64,000 nt of DNA from Ignavibacteriales bacterium (GTDB taxonomy: Bacteria > Bacteroidota > Ignavibacteria > Ignavibacteriales > SURF-24), in NCBI GenBank assembly GCA_026390815.1, contig JAPLFH010000024.1, forward strand, positions 160,766-224,765. The letters are read 5' to 3'. The notes beneath the pieces were generated by a model that searched no databases, was not told the DNA's origin, and worked only from the letters and a program-made list of their open reading frames with translations. Shown here piece by piece: positions 7,872 through 15,799 of this stretch. A program made the translations under genes and the position numbers. How positions within the stretch are numbered: position 1 is the first letter of the stretch; each line of letters starts with the position of its first letter.

Positions 7872-9344
7872 TTACTTTGTGTAATGCTCTATTACTTTTA
7901 TAATTGCTTGTTCACAAACTTTGCAGAACGGTTTCTTTCCTTTGCTGAACATAATGCAATCCAGCATTGGACGATACAAACCGTTGGAAGCGTAACCGGC
8001 ACCTTCAAATGCTCCAACTTTATTCCAATACTTACTCTTCAACAAATAAGCATCGGCTTCATTTGCTCTTTCAAGTGAAACACGTTCAGATTTTTCCTCC
8101 AGTGCCGCAATCGCTTTTTTATCTCCACCACCTCGTTTCATTTCAGCAATTTTATTATTCAATTCGCGGCGGATTTTTTGGTAATCGTAATCTGCTGAAT
8201 CATAACCGGCTTTTTCCCATTTAGCTGGAATTTCAATTCCCGGTGTTGCAAGGTTTTTCCATTTTAAATTTTCCGGATCAAGCAAAGCGGTGATGTTTGG
8301 TTCTACAGGTTCAATTCCTTTTGGATAAAATTCATTGTACGCAACATCGGAAGTGTAATACTCATCGGCAAGTCCGGAAAAAGAATGTCCAAACTCATGC
8401 AGGAAAAGATACTCGTGCCATTGGTTATCGGTTGTGAAAGTACAATAGAGATTATAAATCCCGCCGCCGCCATACCGTTTATGATTTACCATAATATAAA
8501 TTGCATCGTAAGGAACGTGGGCTGCAAGATCGCGCATTGTTTTGTTGTCCTCAGTTAAAAGATATCTTTCGGAGCCAAGTGAATTGAAAGTACAGTTTAG
8601 AGTTGTATTCTTGAATGATCCGTGGTCAGGCTCATCTACACCGCTCTCCTCCGATGGTTTAAGCACGCCGTAAATATTGAAATTTTTCTTTAATGATTTA
8701 TATGGCTCCTGTGCAAAATGGATTTTTGAAAATTTCTCCAAATCATTTTTAAATTTGTTTACTTCTTTTGCGGTATAACCCTCACCTAAAATTACAATAT
8801 CCACTTTTGTATGCGGATTGCCGTTCTTAACAGCTTCAAAAACTTTTACTGATTTATCAATTATTTTATCTTTCAAAACGCCAATGCTGTTAGGATCAAT
8901 TTCCTGGCGGAAGAATTCTTCAAGCTGATTCTGTTTGTTTCTTTTTTCCAGAGCAAAAATAATTTTATCTTTTGGATATGGGAGAAGACACGATTCGTGG
9001 TAAGTCCGTTGGATGCCTTTTATTCCATCGTCGCTTGTTTTGTATTCGCCAAAGTAACTGTCGAATCCTTTTGAATAGATAAGCGTGCCGGAGGATTTAT
9101 CATAAATTTTATAATAATATTTTCCATTGTTAAAGTCGTCGATCAGGTTGTTCAAGCTGCCAGCCCAAATTCCCTGCTGATAAATTTTATCAACTGTAAT
9201 GATTTCAGAATTAGCATTGCCAACGTGGAAATAATCAATCCGCATTGTTTTATCAAAGAAAAAATTGTTAAATTTTATAGGTTGTGCAAGAAGGAGAATA
9301 GGAAAAAGCGCCATCAAACATAGCAGTTCAAATAGAATTTTCAT
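7872..9344 (-). CDS. Secreted M64 family metallopeptidase
   Basis: 490 aa with a signal peptide (residues 1-21, ending LLLAQ). The C-terminal two thirds match peptidase family M64 (IgA peptidase family): VDIVILGEGYTAKE, the conserved DEPDHG and the zinc motif HEFGHSFSGLADEYY at 316-330, with His316, Glu317, His320 and the DE pair at 327-328. The N-terminal ~160 residues are the family's beta-rich propiece. Four Cys near the C-terminus (CxxC at the end) could form disulfides. It probably cleaves extracellular or periplasmic proteins; the substrate is unknown. GGAG lies 6 bases before the ATG. Confidence 0.9.
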   Translation of the reverse strand: MKILFELLCLMALFPILLLAQPIKFNNFFFDKTMRIDYFHVGNANSEIITVDKIYQQGIWAGSLNNLIDDFNNGKYYYKIYDKSSGTLIYSKGFDSYFGEYKTSDDGIKGIQRTYHESCLLPYPKDKIIFALEKRNKQNQLEEFFRQEIDPNSIGVLKDKIIDKSVKVFEAVKNGNPHTKVDIVILGEGYTAKEVNKFKNDLEKFSKIHFAQEPYKSLKKNFNIYGVLKPSEESGVDEPDHGSFKNTTLNCTFNSLGSERYLLTEDNKTMRDLAAHVPYDAIYIMVNHKRYGGGGIYNLYCTFTTDNQWHEYLFLHEFGHSFSGLADEYYTSDVAYNEFYPKGIEPVEPNITALLDPENLKWKNLATPGIEIPAKWEKAGYDSADYDYQKIRRELNNKIAEMKRGGGDKKAIAALEEKSERVSLERANEADAYLLKSKYWNKVGAFEGAGYASNGLYRPMLDCIMFSKGKKPFCKVCEQAIIKVIEHYTK

Positions 9345-9446
9345 TTAGTGCTCCAGATTATTCAGTAATAATTTAATCATTTTTCTTGGATTTAAGCAAA
9401 ATTTGTAGTTTCCTGTAAAAATATATTTGATGTTGGAACTTTTAAT

Positions 9447-9469
9447 GTTACAACACTTGTTGTTATAAC
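9447..9469. promoter_or_regulatory. Candidate MarR operator ahead of the YceI-MarR operon
   Basis: ACAACA (9450-9455), two bases, TGTTGT (9458-9463) is a perfect inverted repeat, and GTTA (9447-9450) with TAAC (9466-9469) extends it imperfectly. It lies 43 bases before the first gene of an operon whose last gene encodes a MarR regulator, the size and place expected for a MarR site. Function is inferred. Confidence 0.4.
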
Positions 9470-9511
9470 TAAGAACGAAAAATTATATAAACAAAATTTA
9501 AGGAGTAGAAA

Positions 9512-10087
9512 ATGAATTCATCAAATATATTGCAAGAAGAAAGTGTAAGCCAGGTTCAAAGCTGGGCAATCGATCCAATGCATTCCAAGCTTCAATTTTC
9601 TGTGCGCCATATGGTAATCTCAGAAGTTGTCGGGAATTTCAAATCTTTCAATTTCAAAATGAATAGTTCAACTGACGATTTTATAGATAGCGAAGTTGAA
9701 TTAACCATCGATACAAACAGTATAGATACCGGTGTTACCGACCGGGATAACCATCTTCGTTCAGCAGATTTTTTTGATGCACAAAATTTTCCGGAGATAA
9801 TTTTCAAAAGCAAAATATTTAATAAAGTTGATGATGAGAAATATAAATTGCTTGGTAATCTTACTATTAAAAATATTACAAAACCAATCGAACTTGATGT
9901 TACCTATGGTGGACAGATAGTTGATCCTTACGGAAATCTTCGCGCAGGATTCAAAGTTATAGGCAGCTTAAACCGCTTTGATTATGATTTAAAATGGAAT
10001 GCTCTGATTGAAACCGGCGGGGCAATGGTTGGGAAGAATATTAATATCACCTGCGATTTTGAAATAATAAAACAAAAATCTTTATAA
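9512..10087 (+). CDS. YceI family protein, cytoplasmic form
   Basis: 191 aa lipocalin-like YceI domain. Family marks: WAIDPMHSKLQFSVRHMVIS near the start, IDTGVTDRDNHLRSADFFD in the middle, and the C-terminal GFKVIGSLNRFDYDL. Known YceI proteins bind isoprenoids such as polyprenyl quinones in a hydrophobic pocket. No signal peptide is seen, unlike the next gene. Strong AAGGAG before the ATG. First gene of a six-gene run ending in marR; the next YceI gene follows after 34 bases. The pairing of a cytoplasmic and an exported paralogue suggests a tandem duplication with split localisation. Confidence 0.92.
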   Translation: MNSSNILQEESVSQVQSWAIDPMHSKLQFSVRHMVISEVVGNFKSFNFKMNSSTDDFIDSEVELTIDTNSIDTGVTDRDNHLRSADFFDAQNFPEIIFKSKIFNKVDDEKYKLLGNLTIKNITKPIELDVTYGGQIVDPYGNLRAGFKVIGSLNRFDYDLKWNALIETGGAMVGKNINITCDFEIIKQKSL

Positions 10088-10121
10088 AACTTTAATTCAA
10101 TCAAAAAAAAGGAATAGGATC

Positions 10122-10706
10122 ATGAGAAAAATAAATTTGCTATTAGTACTCCTGGTGTTATCGGCAGTATCCTTTGCTCAAACCACAAATTGGAAGTTTG
10201 ATAAATCACATACACAGATAAAATTCAGCATTACTCATTTGGTAATTAGCAGTGTAACCGGAAATTTTAAAAAGTTTGATGGAACAGTTACAACAAATGG
10301 AGATGATTTTTCAACTGCAAAAATTGAATTTACAGCAGAAACGAACAGCATTAATACCGATAACGAGAAGCGGGATGCTCATCTTAAATCGGATGACTTT
10401 TTTAATGCCGAAAAATTCCCGCAGATAAAATTTGTTAGCAAATCGATGAAGAAAGTTGATGATAATAAATACGAGCTAACCGGCGATTTTACAATGCGCG
10501 ATGTTACCAAAACAGTAACATTTGATGTAGTTAAAACCGGTGAGATTGAAGCCTTTGGAAGCAAACATGTTGGCTTTAGTTTAACAGGTAAAGTAAATCG
10601 GTTTGACTTCAATCTAATATGGAATTCATTAATTGAAGCTGGTGGAGCAATAGTTGGTAAAGATGTTGACATTCAGTGCAATATTGAGATTGTAAAAGAA
10701 AAATAA
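10122..10706 (+). CDS. YceI family protein, exported form
   Basis: 194 aa. Residues 1-19 form a signal peptide (LLVLLVLSAVSFAQ), then a YceI lipocalin-like domain: WKFDKSHTQIKFSITHLVIS, NSINTDNEKRDAHLKSDDFF, and VGFSLTGKVNRFDFNLIWN. Sequence and layout are clearly paralogous to the preceding gene. It is expected in the periplasm, binding a quinone-like or other isoprenoid lipid. AAAAGGAATAGG precedes the ATG. Downstream, an 84-base gap contains a hairpin (10717-10749) before the nitroreductase gene. Confidence 0.93.
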   Translation: MRKINLLLVLLVLSAVSFAQTTNWKFDKSHTQIKFSITHLVISSVTGNFKKFDGTVTTNGDDFSTAKIEFTAETNSINTDNEKRDAHLKSDDFFNAEKFPQIKFVSKSMKKVDDNKYELTGDFTMRDVTKTVTFDVVKTGEIEAFGSKHVGFSLTGKVNRFDFNLIWNSLIEAGGAIVGKDVDIQCNIEIVKEK

Positions 10707-10716
10707 AGTAAAGAAC

Positions 10717-10749
10717 GATTGAATGTTGAAGATTATTTCTTCCTCAATC
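10717..10749 (+). other. Two-part hairpin between yceI and the nitroreductase gene
   Basis: GATTGA (10717-10722) pairs with TCAATC (10744-10749), and the inner GAAGA (10728-10732) pairs with TCTTC (10738-10742). There is no T run. It might be an RNA processing or stability element that separates expression of the two YceI genes from the rest of the operon. Confidence 0.35.
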
Positions 10750-10790
10750 AATAATTACTTGAGTTAAGAAAATAAAAAGGAATTGAAATT

Positions 10791-11384
10791 ATGTTACACG
10801 AACTGATAATTAAAAGAAATAGCCCAAGAGCGTTTACAGAAAAAGAAATTGAACCGGAAAAGCTTGAAGATTTATTTGAAGCCGCTCGATGGGCTGCATC
10901 ATCTATGAACGAGCAACCATGGCGGTTTATTGTAGCGGTTAGAAAAGATTTGGAGAATTTCGATAAAATGGTTAAGATATTAAATGAGCCAAACAAGATC
11001 TGGGCAAAGAACGCCGGAGCGCTTATTTTAACTGTCGCAAAACAAAATCTTGATTTCAACAATAAACTCAACAAATATGCTTTTTATGATGTTGGTCAGT
11101 CCGTTGCAAATTTAACATTGCAGGCAACGGCTATAAATTTATATGTTCATCAAATGGGAGGATTCAGTGCCGAAAAAGCAAAAGAAGTATTTCTATTACC
11201 GGACGAATTTTCTGCGGTAAGTGTGCTTGCAATTGGCTATAAAGGTGAACCTGAAATGCTTCCGGAAAATTTGAAAGTTAGAGAACTTGCTGTAAGGACA
11301 AGGAAACCTATTGATGAAATTATTTATGACGGAAAATTTGGGGTACCGTGGGAATCGGAAATTAAACATTTGGAAGAAATATAA
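10791..11384 (+). CDS. Nitroreductase family protein
   Basis: 197 aa, FMN-dependent nitroreductase fold. The N-terminal RNSPRAFTEKEI and AARWAASSMNEQPWRFIV (about 35-52) are the FMN phosphate and ring contacts; DVGQSVANLTLQATAIN is the central helix; the C-terminal RKPIDEIIYDGKFGVPW is common to the HBN/MhqN-like branch. Such enzymes reduce nitroaromatics or quinones with NAD(P)H. Its operon partners (pirin, VOC dioxygenase, MarR) suggest a role in removing electrophilic quinones, as in the Bacillus MhqR regulon. Substrate is inferred. Separated from the pirin gene by 14 bases. Confidence 0.92.
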   Translation: MLHELIIKRNSPRAFTEKEIEPEKLEDLFEAARWAASSMNEQPWRFIVAVRKDLENFDKMVKILNEPNKIWAKNAGALILTVAKQNLDFNNKLNKYAFYDVGQSVANLTLQATAINLYVHQMGGFSAEKAKEVFLLPDEFSAVSVLAIGYKGEPEMLPENLKVRELAVRTRKPIDEIIYDGKFGVPWESEIKHLEEI

Positions 11385-11398
11385 AATTAGAGAGAAAT

Positions 11399-12109
11399 AT
11401 GAAAACAATAATTCACCGTGCAGAAGATAGAGGTGCCGCCGAACATGGCTGGCTTCATACAAGATTTAGCTTTAGCTTCAGCGAGTATTATGATCCGGAC
11501 AAAATGAATTTCGGGTTGCTTCGCGTATTAAACGATGATATAGTTGAACCCGGTCAAGGATTTGGAACCCATCCACATAATAACATGGAAATAATCACAA
11601 TTATTCTTGAAGGAGCACTTGAACATAAGGATAGTATGGGTAATGGTTCAGTAATCAAGAAAGATGAAGTACAGGTAATGTCTGCCGGATCTGGAATTTT
11701 GCATTCGGAATTTAATCCGTCCCAAAATGATTTGCTAAACCTGCTTCAGATATGGATTTTTCCAAAGGAAAAGAACATAAAGCCACGCTATGATCAGAAA
11801 TATTTTTCACCTGATGACAGGAAAAATAAATTTCAAACTGTTGCTTCCGGAATTGATAAAAATGAAGCGCTTTACATTCATCAGAATGCAGCATTATCAC
11901 TTGCATCCATGGAGAATTCAACTGAGATAAATTATAAAATAAAATTTCCGGGTAATGGTATTTATGTTTTTGTGCTTGATGGAGAAATTAAAATTGCGGA
12001 TGAAGAATTATTTAAACGTGATGCAATTGGTTTGAATGGTTTGAGTGAAATATCAATTAGCGCTTTATCAGACTCAAAAATTTTATTAATAGAAATTCCA
12101 ACTGAATAG
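11399..12109 (+). CDS. Pirin family protein (bicupin)
   Basis: 236 aa with two cupin halves. The N-terminal cupin holds the metal-site phrases GTHPHNNMEII (about 58-68) and SGILHSEFN (about 99-107), giving the His/His/His/Glu set seen in pirins with quercetin 2,3-dioxygenase activity. The C-terminal half lacks a metal set, as is usual. Likely an iron enzyme acting on flavonoid- or quinone-like compounds; the true substrate is open. It sits 14 bases after the nitroreductase gene and 6 bases before the VOC gene, so the three are co-transcribed. Confidence 0.92.
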   Translation: MKTIIHRAEDRGAAEHGWLHTRFSFSFSEYYDPDKMNFGLLRVLNDDIVEPGQGFGTHPHNNMEIITIILEGALEHKDSMGNGSVIKKDEVQVMSAGSGILHSEFNPSQNDLLNLLQIWIFPKEKNIKPRYDQKYFSPDDRKNKFQTVASGIDKNEALYIHQNAALSLASMENSTEINYKIKFPGNGIYVFVLDGEIKIADEELFKRDAIGLNGLSEISISALSDSKILLIEIPTE

Positions 12110-12115
12110 TAAAAA

Positions 12116-13009
12116 ATGCAGGAATATTTTATACATCCAGACGCACAAATTGGTAATGTCGAATTGCAGGTTTCCGATCTTGATCGTTCTGTAAAGTTTT
12201 ATAAAAATGTGCTGGGGTTACAGGAAATCATTCAAGAAAAGCGAGCCAGCCTTTTGTATGCTTCTGCAAAGAAACAACCAATAATAATTTTAAGGGAAAA
12301 CAAACTTGCGTTGGTTCAAAAAAAGGCAAGCGTTGGACTTTATCATATTGCCATAAAAGTGCCTAACCGATTTGAATTAGCAAAAATGTTTGTTCATATA
12401 AGTAAATTGGAATATAAATTTAATGGATTTGCAAACCATGGTGTTAGTGAAGCAATCTACCTTGCCGACCCGGATGGAAATGGAATAGAACTCTATTCAG
12501 ATCTTCCGGAAAATGTAGGGGGAAGAAAAGAAGATAATATTGAAATGGTAACTGAACAGCTTGATCTAGAAAATCTTTTAAAAGAATTAGAAGGCAAAGA
12601 TTCTAACTTGACTGTAATTCATCCGGACACAATTATAGGGCATATCCATTTACGAGTATCAGATCTGGAAAAAGGAAAACGATTTTATAATGAAATCCTT
12701 GGTTTTAAAATAACACAAAGCAGCTATCCGGGCGCCTTGTTTGTAGCTGCCGGTAACTATCATCATCATATTGGATTGAATACCTGGACGAGTAGTGGAG
12801 CAAAACCAAACAATGAAAACTCTATCGGACTTAAATCTTTTTCTATTGTTGTTCCTGATGATGAAACGGTTAATGTTTTGGCGGATCGTTTAACACAGAA
12901 TAGTTTTAGAATTAAAGAATTCGATTTTCCTGCTGATGGAAAAACAATTTGCACATATGATTTTGATGGAATTAAGATTATGATTCAAGCAATAAATTCC
13001 TTTAAATGA
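12116..13009 (+). CDS. VOC family ring-cleavage dioxygenase-like protein
   Basis: 297 aa made of two VOC (glyoxalase/extradiol dioxygenase) domains, about residues 8-130 and 165-292, as in CatE/MhqA-like catechol-2,3-dioxygenases. The first domain has IGNVELQVSDLDRSVKFY and the Glu-containing ADPDGNGIELYSD; the second has IGHIHLRVSDLEKGKRFY with a likely metal His and a second His in HHHIGLNTW. Such proteins open hydroquinone or catechol rings. The start is 6 bases after the pirin stop. Context with nitroreductase, pirin and MarR supports a role in aromatic electrophile detoxification. Confidence 0.88.
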   Translation: MQEYFIHPDAQIGNVELQVSDLDRSVKFYKNVLGLQEIIQEKRASLLYASAKKQPIIILRENKLALVQKKASVGLYHIAIKVPNRFELAKMFVHISKLEYKFNGFANHGVSEAIYLADPDGNGIELYSDLPENVGGRKEDNIEMVTEQLDLENLLKELEGKDSNLTVIHPDTIIGHIHLRVSDLEKGKRFYNEILGFKITQSSYPGALFVAAGNYHHHIGLNTWTSSGAKPNNENSIGLKSFSIVVPDDETVNVLADRLTQNSFRIKEFDFPADGKTICTYDFDGIKIMIQAINSFK

Positions 13010-13043
13010 TTTTTTAAATAACGCAATAATCTTTTTAACAAAT

Positions 13044-13493
13044 ATGAAACTAGAAGAAGAAATCTCACAGAAAAATTTCAGGAATGTTTACCACAAGGCT
13101 GCGGTAAATGTTTTTTATACTTTCAATTGGGCATATGAATTTCATACAAAAATATTAAAACCTTTTAACATTACTCCTCAACAATATAATATATTACGAA
13201 TATTAAGGGGACAGCACCCCGAGCCGGCAACAGTAAAATTGTTGAAGGAAAGAATGATAGACAAAATGCCGGATGTATCAAGAATTGTTGAAAAACTTCG
13301 TACAAAAGGATTTGTTGAGCGGCATATTTGTGAAAAAGACAGAAGAATGGTTGATGTTTGGATAACACAACACGGCTTAGATTTGCTTGCAAGACTAGAT
13401 GATAAAAATGATGAACTGGATAAGTTTATGTCAAACTTGAATATTGACGAAGCAATTACTCTTAACTGCCTATTGGATAAATTAAGAGGATGA
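13044..13493 (+). CDS. MarR family transcriptional regulator
   Basis: 149 aa winged-helix regulator. The helix-turn-helix spans PQQYNILRILRGQHPEPATVK and the recognition helix MPDVSRIVEKLRTKGFVERH; the wing follows as CEKDRRMVDVWITQHG. As the last gene of the YceI-nitroreductase-pirin-VOC run, it probably represses the operon from the palindrome at 9447-9469 and is released by quinones or other ligands; both points are inferred. No Cys lies in the N-terminal region where YodB-type thiol sensors have theirs; one Cys at about residue 98 and one near the C-terminus are present. Confidence 0.92.
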   Translation: MKLEEEISQKNFRNVYHKAAVNVFYTFNWAYEFHTKILKPFNITPQQYNILRILRGQHPEPATVKLLKERMIDKMPDVSRIVEKLRTKGFVERHICEKDRRMVDVWITQHGLDLLARLDDKNDELDKFMSNLNIDEAITLNCLLDKLRG

Positions 13494-13513
13494 AATTCTT
13501 AGAATGTCTTAAT

Positions 13514-13654
13514 TCAACTTTTAATAGTTTTGACTTGTTCTCGTGGGGAACCGAAGTGAAATCCTCGCTCATCTTCATATCCCTTTGGTGCAACTAGTAA
13601 TTCTATCAACATCCAAAGTGCAAAAACGCAAAAAAAGCCAATTAAATATAACAT
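13514..13654 (-). CDS. Small membrane protein, paralogue B (46 aa)
   Basis: A 46-residue frame on the minus strand, too short for usual gene calling. ATG at 13654 follows GAGGG at 3-base spacing. One transmembrane helix (residues 2-22), then the block LVAPKGYEDERGFHFGSP and a polar tail. It aligns without gaps to the 45-aa frame at 13931-14068; by hand 23 of the first 40 positions are identical, including IELLVAP, ED, GFH and a Gly-x-Pro. Conservation at the protein level with divergent DNA is strong evidence that both are real genes. I do not recognise the family. The + strand frame that overlaps it is a shadow. Confidence 0.72.
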   Translation of the reverse strand: MLYLIGFFCVFALWMLIELLVAPKGYEDERGFHFGSPREQVKTIKS

Positions 13655-13800
13655 ACGCCCTCAAAGGTTTGTTTATCTATATTATCGATTTATTTGGAAG
13701 TTTGTTTAAGGGCATGTTAAAGTGAATCCGGAGGAACCAATACTATGCGGATATTTGAAGTAACTCACTATAAGTAGCAAGTGTATAAGTTATAGAAATT

Positions 13801-13868
13801 TCAAATAACAAAAGCAAATTCCAAACAAACACCAATTTCTAAAAAAGTTTTTGTATTTGGAATTTTTC
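13801..13868. repeat. AT-rich inverted-repeat element, copy 1
   Basis: AAATTCCAAA (13816-13825) and TTTGGAATTT (13856-13865) are perfect 10-bp inverted arms around a ~30-base spacer, with CAAAT/ACAAA strings beside the left arm. A second element with the arms AAATACCAAA/TTTGGTATTT lies at 63741-63863. It lies in the 276-base gap between the two small membrane protein genes, which holds no other gene that I can see. Confidence 0.5.
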
Positions 13869-13930
13869 TTCCGCTCCTTTTTTTACATTATGTGAATGAA
13901 GCAAATAATAATTTATGGAATGATAGAAAA

Positions 13931-14068
13931 TTATTGTTTGCTTAAATCCTGTTTTTCAGGAGCTCCGTAATGAAATCCTGAATCATCTTCAAAGCCACGT
14001 GGTGCAACCAACAGCTCAATTGCCATCCAAACGATAAAGACGGCAACATAAATACCCAGGTAAATCAT
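13931..14068 (-). CDS. Small membrane protein, paralogue A (45 aa)
   Basis: A 45-residue frame on the minus strand. An AAAGGA sequence sits 7 bases before ATG 14068, which is why this start is chosen over ATG 14074. Residues 2-22 form a hydrophobic helix ending in IELLVAPRG, followed by an acidic and aromatic tail (EDDSGFHYGAPEKQ). It is a paralogue of the 46-aa frame at 13514-13654, lying upstream of it on the same strand with 276 bases between. The predicted topology is a single-pass inner membrane protein with a short conserved tail. Function unknown. Confidence 0.75.
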   Translation of the reverse strand: MIYLGIYVAVFIVWMAIELLVAPRGFEDDSGFHYGAPEKQDLSKQ

Positions 14069-14303
14069 TTTCATATCCTTTCATTCATAACATAAAATCA
14101 AAAAACCCATTGTTAAAATCATAAACTGCTCTTGCCCTCATATTAATCAACAGTATAATAATGTAAAAAAGTTTCCGAGTTTAAAGTTTAATAATACTTT
14201 AACTAATACATCGGATTTCCAGATTAAATACAATAGTGTTTTCTGTTCAACACCAGCACTAAGTAGAAATTAGGTGGAAAATTTTTTGGATAAAAATTGG
14301 GTT

Positions 14304-15245
14304 TCAGGGATTCCTAAATTTTATAAGCTGATAAATTTTTTGTGATATTTCTTTCATCTTTGGAAGAGCTTGCTCTTCTTTCAAAGGAATAAAACAGGAA
14401 ATGATATACTTTATTTTTCCATCATCAACAAGTCCAACATCATTTGTCCAGAAAGAATACCAACCCGTTTTATGGTAGTACATAGCTTCTTTCGGTAGTC
14501 CGGCTGCTATTTTTGATTTATCAAGCTGTCTGCCAAGCAAACATTTTAATTGCTGGCTAACCCAAGGATTTATCATTTGGTTGGAAAAAACTCTGTACAT
14601 AAAATCTGCGGCATGAAGAGCACAAGTTACTGTGCTGCGGATAGTATCATAACCGGCATCTTCAAATTTTCGCTTAAGGAATTTTCGGGTAACTTCACTT
14701 CCCTGCCAATTTAGTTCATGCATCATTTTGTTTATTCTAGGACGAGTTGCAACATCGATTAAGCAATTTGCTGCTGAGTTATCGCTGCGGGTGATCATTA
14801 AATCAAGAAGATAATTGATGGTAACCGTATCATTTCCTTTTAACAACGGGCGCGGATCGCCTAAAATTTCTTTTGCTCCATCTACTGCATTATAATTTTT
14901 TACAATATGTTTTGCATAAAGCGAATATTCGTTTCCGAACACCTGAGAAAGAATTTGAGCCGCAACATACATTTTATAAACACTGGCTGGATAAATAAAA
15001 TTATCCATATTAACGCCACCAAGTTTTGCCGTACCATTATTTAAATCAATAACAGCAAGAGAGATTTGTTCCGTTCCATCCTCACCAACGTCAAAGGTTT
15101 TATCCAGATTAAGTGAAGAAACTATTTTGTTAAGTGAATCGCTTAGTGAATTATCGATTGAATAGTATTCCGGGATCTTTATTGCCTGCGGGCAAATTTG
15201 TGCAAGCAAAAAAACATTCAAAAGAATAAGAATTCTAATCTTCAT
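14304..15245 (-). CDS. Class A beta-lactamase-like serine hydrolase
   Basis: 313 aa from ATG 15245, which has GGAG 8 bases upstream; an upstream TTG at 15263 is less likely. N-terminal signal peptide (ILILLNVFLLAQ). The penicillin-recognising fold motifs are all visible: SVYK with Ser88 and Lys91 (SxxK), SDN at 154-156, and KTG at 259-261 (HKTGWYSFW). The Glu-x-x-x-Asn of the omega loop that drives deacylation in true class A enzymes is not obvious between SDN and KTG. It may hydrolyse beta-lactams slowly, or be a related peptidoglycan or ester hydrolase. It ends about 235 bases from the small membrane protein genes. Confidence 0.82.
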   Translation of the reverse strand: MKIRILILLNVFLLAQICPQAIKIPEYYSIDNSLSDSLNKIVSSLNLDKTFDVGEDGTEQISLAVIDLNNGTAKLGGVNMDNFIYPASVYKMYVAAQILSQVFGNEYSLYAKHIVKNYNAVDGAKEILGDPRPLLKGNDTVTINYLLDLMITRSDNSAANCLIDVATRPRINKMMHELNWQGSEVTRKFLKRKFEDAGYDTIRSTVTCALHAADFMYRVFSNQMINPWVSQQLKCLLGRQLDKSKIAAGLPKEAMYYHKTGWYSFWTNDVGLVDDGKIKYIISCFIPLKEEQALPKMKEISQKIYQLIKFRNP

Positions 15246-15313
15246 TTGTAATTCTCCTGACAAAATTATTCTTTAAGTTCAAGTATTTAATTAACGTAAT
15301 CGTAATCTAATGG

Positions 15314-15487
15314 TGCTGCCGCTAACCGACAGCCAAGAACAAAAATGCCGAATGGAAGCAACAACTTTTAATTAAAAAAATATTTTATAGAACAAACAAC
15401 TTTAATGAGAAACTAAGCAATGAAAACGAAACTAAATAATTACAAAAAAGCAGCACTGAAAACGCTGTCCGTGTTGTGCGGCGGGAT
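15314..15487 (-). other. attC-like inverted-repeat structure downstream of the toxin gene
   Basis: Read on the minus strand, GCCGCACAACACGGACAGC (15483-15465 region) is matched about 130 bases later by its imperfect complement GCTGTCGGTTAGCGGC (15334-15319 region). This gives outer boxes ending in AAC and beginning with GTTAG, and inner boxes GGACAGC/GCTGTC, the order R''-L''...L'-R' of integron attC sites. It begins right after the toxin stop, as an attC does in a gene cassette. The R' box departs from GTTRRRY in its last bases, and no integrase is in the window. Confidence 0.4.
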
Positions 15488-15517
15488 TTACCTTGTATAT
15501 TAGTTTTAACAAAAGAT

Positions 15518-15799
15518 TTAGTAAGCGTCTTTTCTCAAATCTATTGATAGAATATAAACAGTTTTTTCATTCTCATCGATTACATAAAACAATCTATATT
15601 TTCCAATTCTATAGCGCCAAGTTTCAGGTTTGTAGTCCATCAATTTTTTGATATTGTTACCATAGTGGGGTTCTTCTTTTAACTGAGGATAAATATATTG
15701 AAGAAGTTTCCTTTCAATGAAGATTTGATCCCGATTTGTGATTTTTTTAATCTTCTTAAGAAATTCGTCGGTTTCAAAGATTTGATAATTACTCAACAA
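15518..15799 (-). CDS. RelE/ParE-family toxin
   Basis: 93 aa, about the size of RelE-type mRNA interferases. The C-terminal half has the family core WRYRIGKYRLFYVIDENEK and VYILSIDLRKDAY, with the basic and aromatic residues used in ribosome-dependent RNA cleavage or gyrase binding. The N-terminal helices contain FLKKIKKI. It overlaps the antitoxin gene by 11 bases, typical for coupled toxin-antitoxin pairs. RelE and ParE subfamilies cannot be separated by eye, so the target is open. Confidence 0.85.
   Translation of the reverse strand: MLSNYQIFETDEFLKKIKKITNRDQIFIERKLLQYIYPQLKEEPHYGNNIKKLMDYKPETWRYRIGKYRLFYVIDENEKTVYILSIDLRKDAY

Noticed and set aside
13543..13725. 60-aa + strand frame
   Set aside because: It is the opposite strand of the conserved 46-aa small membrane protein, whose paralogue confirms the minus-strand reading.
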